NCBI RefSeq assembly: GCF_900107935.1
Contig: NZ_FNVG01000024.1
Location: forward strand, 1-64,000
Reading direction: 5' to 3'
Source: Vibrio hangzhouensis
GTDB lineage: Bacteria; Pseudomonadota; Gammaproteobacteria; Enterobacterales; Vibrionaceae
Length of the DNA: 64,000 nucleotides
A program made the translations under genes and the position numbers. Shown here one piece after another: positions 62,259-64,000 of this stretch (positions are counted from its first letter, which is position 1; the number at the start of each line of letters is the position of its first letter). Under the pieces are notes generated by a model. The model was not told where the DNA came from and made no database searches. It saw only the letters and a list, made by a program, of their open reading frames with translations.

Positions 62259-63266
62259 ATGGCCACCATTAAAGAGATAGCGAAACTCGCTGAAACTTCC
62301 ATCTCGAGCGTTTCCCGTGTACTAAACAATTCTGGTTATGTCAGTGAACCCGTTCGCGTGCGCATTCAAAAGGTGCTGGATGAAACGGGCTATCGTCCCA
62401 ATGCGCTGGCCAAGGCGTTGCACTCCAAGAGAAGCCAAACCATTGGCGTCATTCTTCCCAAAATAAATGCGACCTCTTCCGGTGACAATATCGCCGGAAT
62501 TGACCACTACTTTTCAAGTAATGGTTATACCATCATTCTGGGTAACACCAATCACAGCATCAAGAGTGAACTTGAATTTCTCGACTTGTTCTCCGAAAAG
62601 CAAGTGGACGGCATCATTCTCGTTGCCACCACCCTCACCGACGAACATGTCCAAAAGATCAAGAAGGTAGGCAAGCCTGTTGTTGTGATGGGGCAGCTGA
62701 CCAATGATGGTACTCCCTGTGTGCTGTTTGACGAGGTGAAAGCAGCAGAAGAGATGGTTGACTACCTAATCGCAGAAGACCATCGCTCGATCGCTTTGAT
62801 CGGTGTTCCAGAAAGCGATGTCTCTGTTGGTGTTATGCGTAAACAGGGCTACCTGAACAGTCTGATGAAACATGAGGTTTCTGCGAGCTCAAATCGTGTG
62901 GTTGAGGGCAATTTCTCAGTCGAAAGTGGGTATCAGGCGTGCCAGGAACTGTTCGAAGAGCGTCAGGAACGTCCAGATGCCATCTTTGCAGTGAATGATA
63001 AAATGGCGATAGGTGCCATCAACTACCTGCTGGAAAACGGCTATCGTGTCCCGCAGGATGTTAGCGTGTGCGGTGTAGGTGGCGGTAACATGTCCCGGTA
63101 TTACAACCCGAAAATCACCTCACTGGTGTACGACTTTGAAGAGTCCGGAAGAGTCAGTGCACAGTTACTTCATAGGCTGATTGAACAACCGAAGCTCGAC
63201 CTCAGTAATCATGTCAGCTTTATCCCCTACCATCTCGAAGTGCGTGGTAGCACCGCTAAGAAATAG
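62259..63266 (+). CDS. scrR: LacI-family sucrose operon repressor
   Basis: 335 aa. Helix-turn-helix ATIKEIAKLAETSISSVSRV and hinge RPNALAKALHSKR, then a periplasmic-binding-like effector domain (TIGVILPKINATSSGDNI). It follows scrB by 18 nt, so it is in the operon it likely represses; the perfect palindrome before scrA is its probable operator. The inducer is unknown, perhaps fructose or a phosphate of it. Confidence 0.93.
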   Translation: MATIKEIAKLAETSISSVSRVLNNSGYVSEPVRVRIQKVLDETGYRPNALAKALHSKRSQTIGVILPKINATSSGDNIAGIDHYFSSNGYTIILGNTNHSIKSELEFLDLFSEKQVDGIILVATTLTDEHVQKIKKVGKPVVVMGQLTNDGTPCVLFDEVKAAEEMVDYLIAEDHRSIALIGVPESDVSVGVMRKQGYLNSLMKHEVSASSNRVVEGNFSVESGYQACQELFEERQERPDAIFAVNDKMAIGAINYLLENGYRVPQDVSVCGVGGGNMSRYYNPKITSLVYDFEESGRVSAQLLHRLIEQPKLDLSNHVSFIPYHLEVRGSTAKK

Positions 63267-63339
63267 CACCAAGTTGGCATTGATGTTATTGCGGACCAAG
63301 GCCTTATAGGCTTCTCGTCCCAACAGCTGTCACTGCCGA

Positions 63340-63906
63340 TCAGTCAAAAAATTCAATGACGAGCTTGTTATCTTTGACCACGACTTTAGGGTTGGAGGAC
63401 TTCAACAAAGCCTGCTTCACGGTGGTGCTGTCAAGTTTATAAACCGGGTACTCAGACACTGCCATACCAATCATTGCGACAGCAGGCTGTATCAGCCGTT
63501 TGATTTCCGGTGTGAGGATTTGGCCTTCTTCATCGATCCGTTCCAGACGTAATGACTTCAGGTATATTTCACCACTCTCCTGCTCATATTCTGGAATGGC
63601 ACTGAACTCAATATCCAAATCGAGATCGATGTTCTGTTCACTTAACATCTGCAACTGTGCTTTGGTATTGGCAAAAACCGCTACCCTATCGGCATCCGTG
63701 CGACCAATTTTGACCTGTAGATCATCGACGGCAACCTTAGCGTACATCACGTTTTCAATGCCCACAGATTGATTGAGCTGGAGATTATCGTTGAGGTAGT
63801 TTGTCATCTCTTGCTCGGTCACGCTATAACTGACGCAACCACTCAATAGTATCACTGGCAGCAAAGAGGCTAATATTCGGGAGAGCTTTATATGTATCAT
63901 CAACAA
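63340..63906 (-). CDS. DUF1439 lipoprotein (YceB-like)
   Basis: 188 aa. The lipobox LLSGC ends the signal peptide (cysteine near residue 24), then a DUF1439 domain (VAVDDLQVKIGRTDADRVAV, IYLKSLRLERIDEEGQ, PVYKLDSTTVKQALLKSS). A two-domain lipid-binding-like fold is known for the family; role unknown. An ATG two codons on is an alternative start. Confidence 0.85.
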   Translation of the reverse strand: MLMIHIKLSRILASLLPVILLSGCVSYSVTEQEMTNYLNDNLQLNQSVGIENVMYAKVAVDDLQVKIGRTDADRVAVFANTKAQLQMLSEQNIDLDLDIEFSAIPEYEQESGEIYLKSLRLERIDEEGQILTPEIKRLIQPAVAMIGMAVSEYPVYKLDSTTVKQALLKSSNPKVVVKDNKLVIEFFD

Positions 63907-64000
63907 CTACCTTATCGATTGTGTAACAGAAGAAAACGATACCTACACGATACACTGCCCAAAAGCACGGTTTGTTAACAGAAGAATCGGGGTAAGTTAA
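63907..64000. other. Right edge, no gene seen
   Basis: The last 94 bp are AT-rich non-coding sequence upstream of the DUF1439 lipoprotein gene. Confidence 0.4.

Overview
The window looks like chromosome from a Vibrio species (Vibrionaceae, Gammaproteobacteria). The gene content and order are typical of that genus: sdaC-sdaA, a MarR regulator of the CosR type beside BCCT osmolyte transporters, the ldtD-mepK-ycbL group, a DUF294 nucleotidyltransferase followed by a DnaQ-like exonuclease, DUF2982, several methyl-accepting chemotaxis proteins, and moderate GC. No rRNA, tRNA, insertion sequence, integrase or CRISPR array was seen. All assignments come from reading the sequence and from family knowledge; no search was run.

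Layout. 1-6.5 kb is a signalling-rich, poorly characterised stretch: dispersed palindromic repeats, an unknown 324-aa protein, an EAL-type c-di-GMP phosphodiesterase, two small paralogous proteins of unknown function, an RpoS-like second sigma factor, a stand-alone Hpt protein and the Nudix enzyme NudL. 6.6-9.9 kb is serine uptake and breakdown (sdaC, sdaA), then queD. 9.9-12.6 kb is a three-gene membrane glycosylation operon (GT2, GT-C, unknown). 12.9-22.7 kb holds a chemoreceptor with a c-type heme motif, asnS, aspC, the cNMP/CBS/DUF294 protein with its exonuclease, and a dCache chemoreceptor. 22.9-27.8 kb holds a decayed xenobiotic acetyltransferase and two paralogous BCCT carriers around a CosR-like repressor. 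27.8-33 kb is a NarL-type two-component system next to a TakP-like TRAP transporter.

33.3-37.7 kb carries housekeeping and cell-wall genes (DUF2982, ycbL, mepK, ldtD). 37.8-42.6 kb is a Fur-boxed four-gene operon (imelysin, diheme DUF1111 protein, second imelysin, DUF1513). Then come ribA, a 58-aa GTG-start ORF, a WbuC-type cupin, dbpA, a LysR/GST divergent pair and a hemerythrin-DUF2249-membrane protein operon. 50-56.3 kb is a complete four-carbon acid sugar (threonate/tetronate) catabolic locus, ltnD-otnK-otnC-otnI plus a GntP permease, with a divergent DeoR regulator and two matching 17-bp candidate operators. 56.4-59 kb has an AlkB-like membrane hydroxylase, a DUF3179 protein and a DUF1499 protein. 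59.2-63.3 kb is a sucrose PTS operon (scrA, scrB, scrR) with a perfect LacI-type operator and a CRP-like site. A DUF1439 lipoprotein closes the window.

The most interesting items are the repeat family that forms the C-terminus of one protein, the tandem small paralogs beside the accessory sigma factor, the heme-motif chemoreceptor with a Fur-like box, the pseudogene decayed in two steps, and the well-defined operators in the otn and scr loci. None of these proves a wholly new system. The 0.3-5.9 kb block and the 12 kb glycosylation operon contain the genes whose function is least explained.
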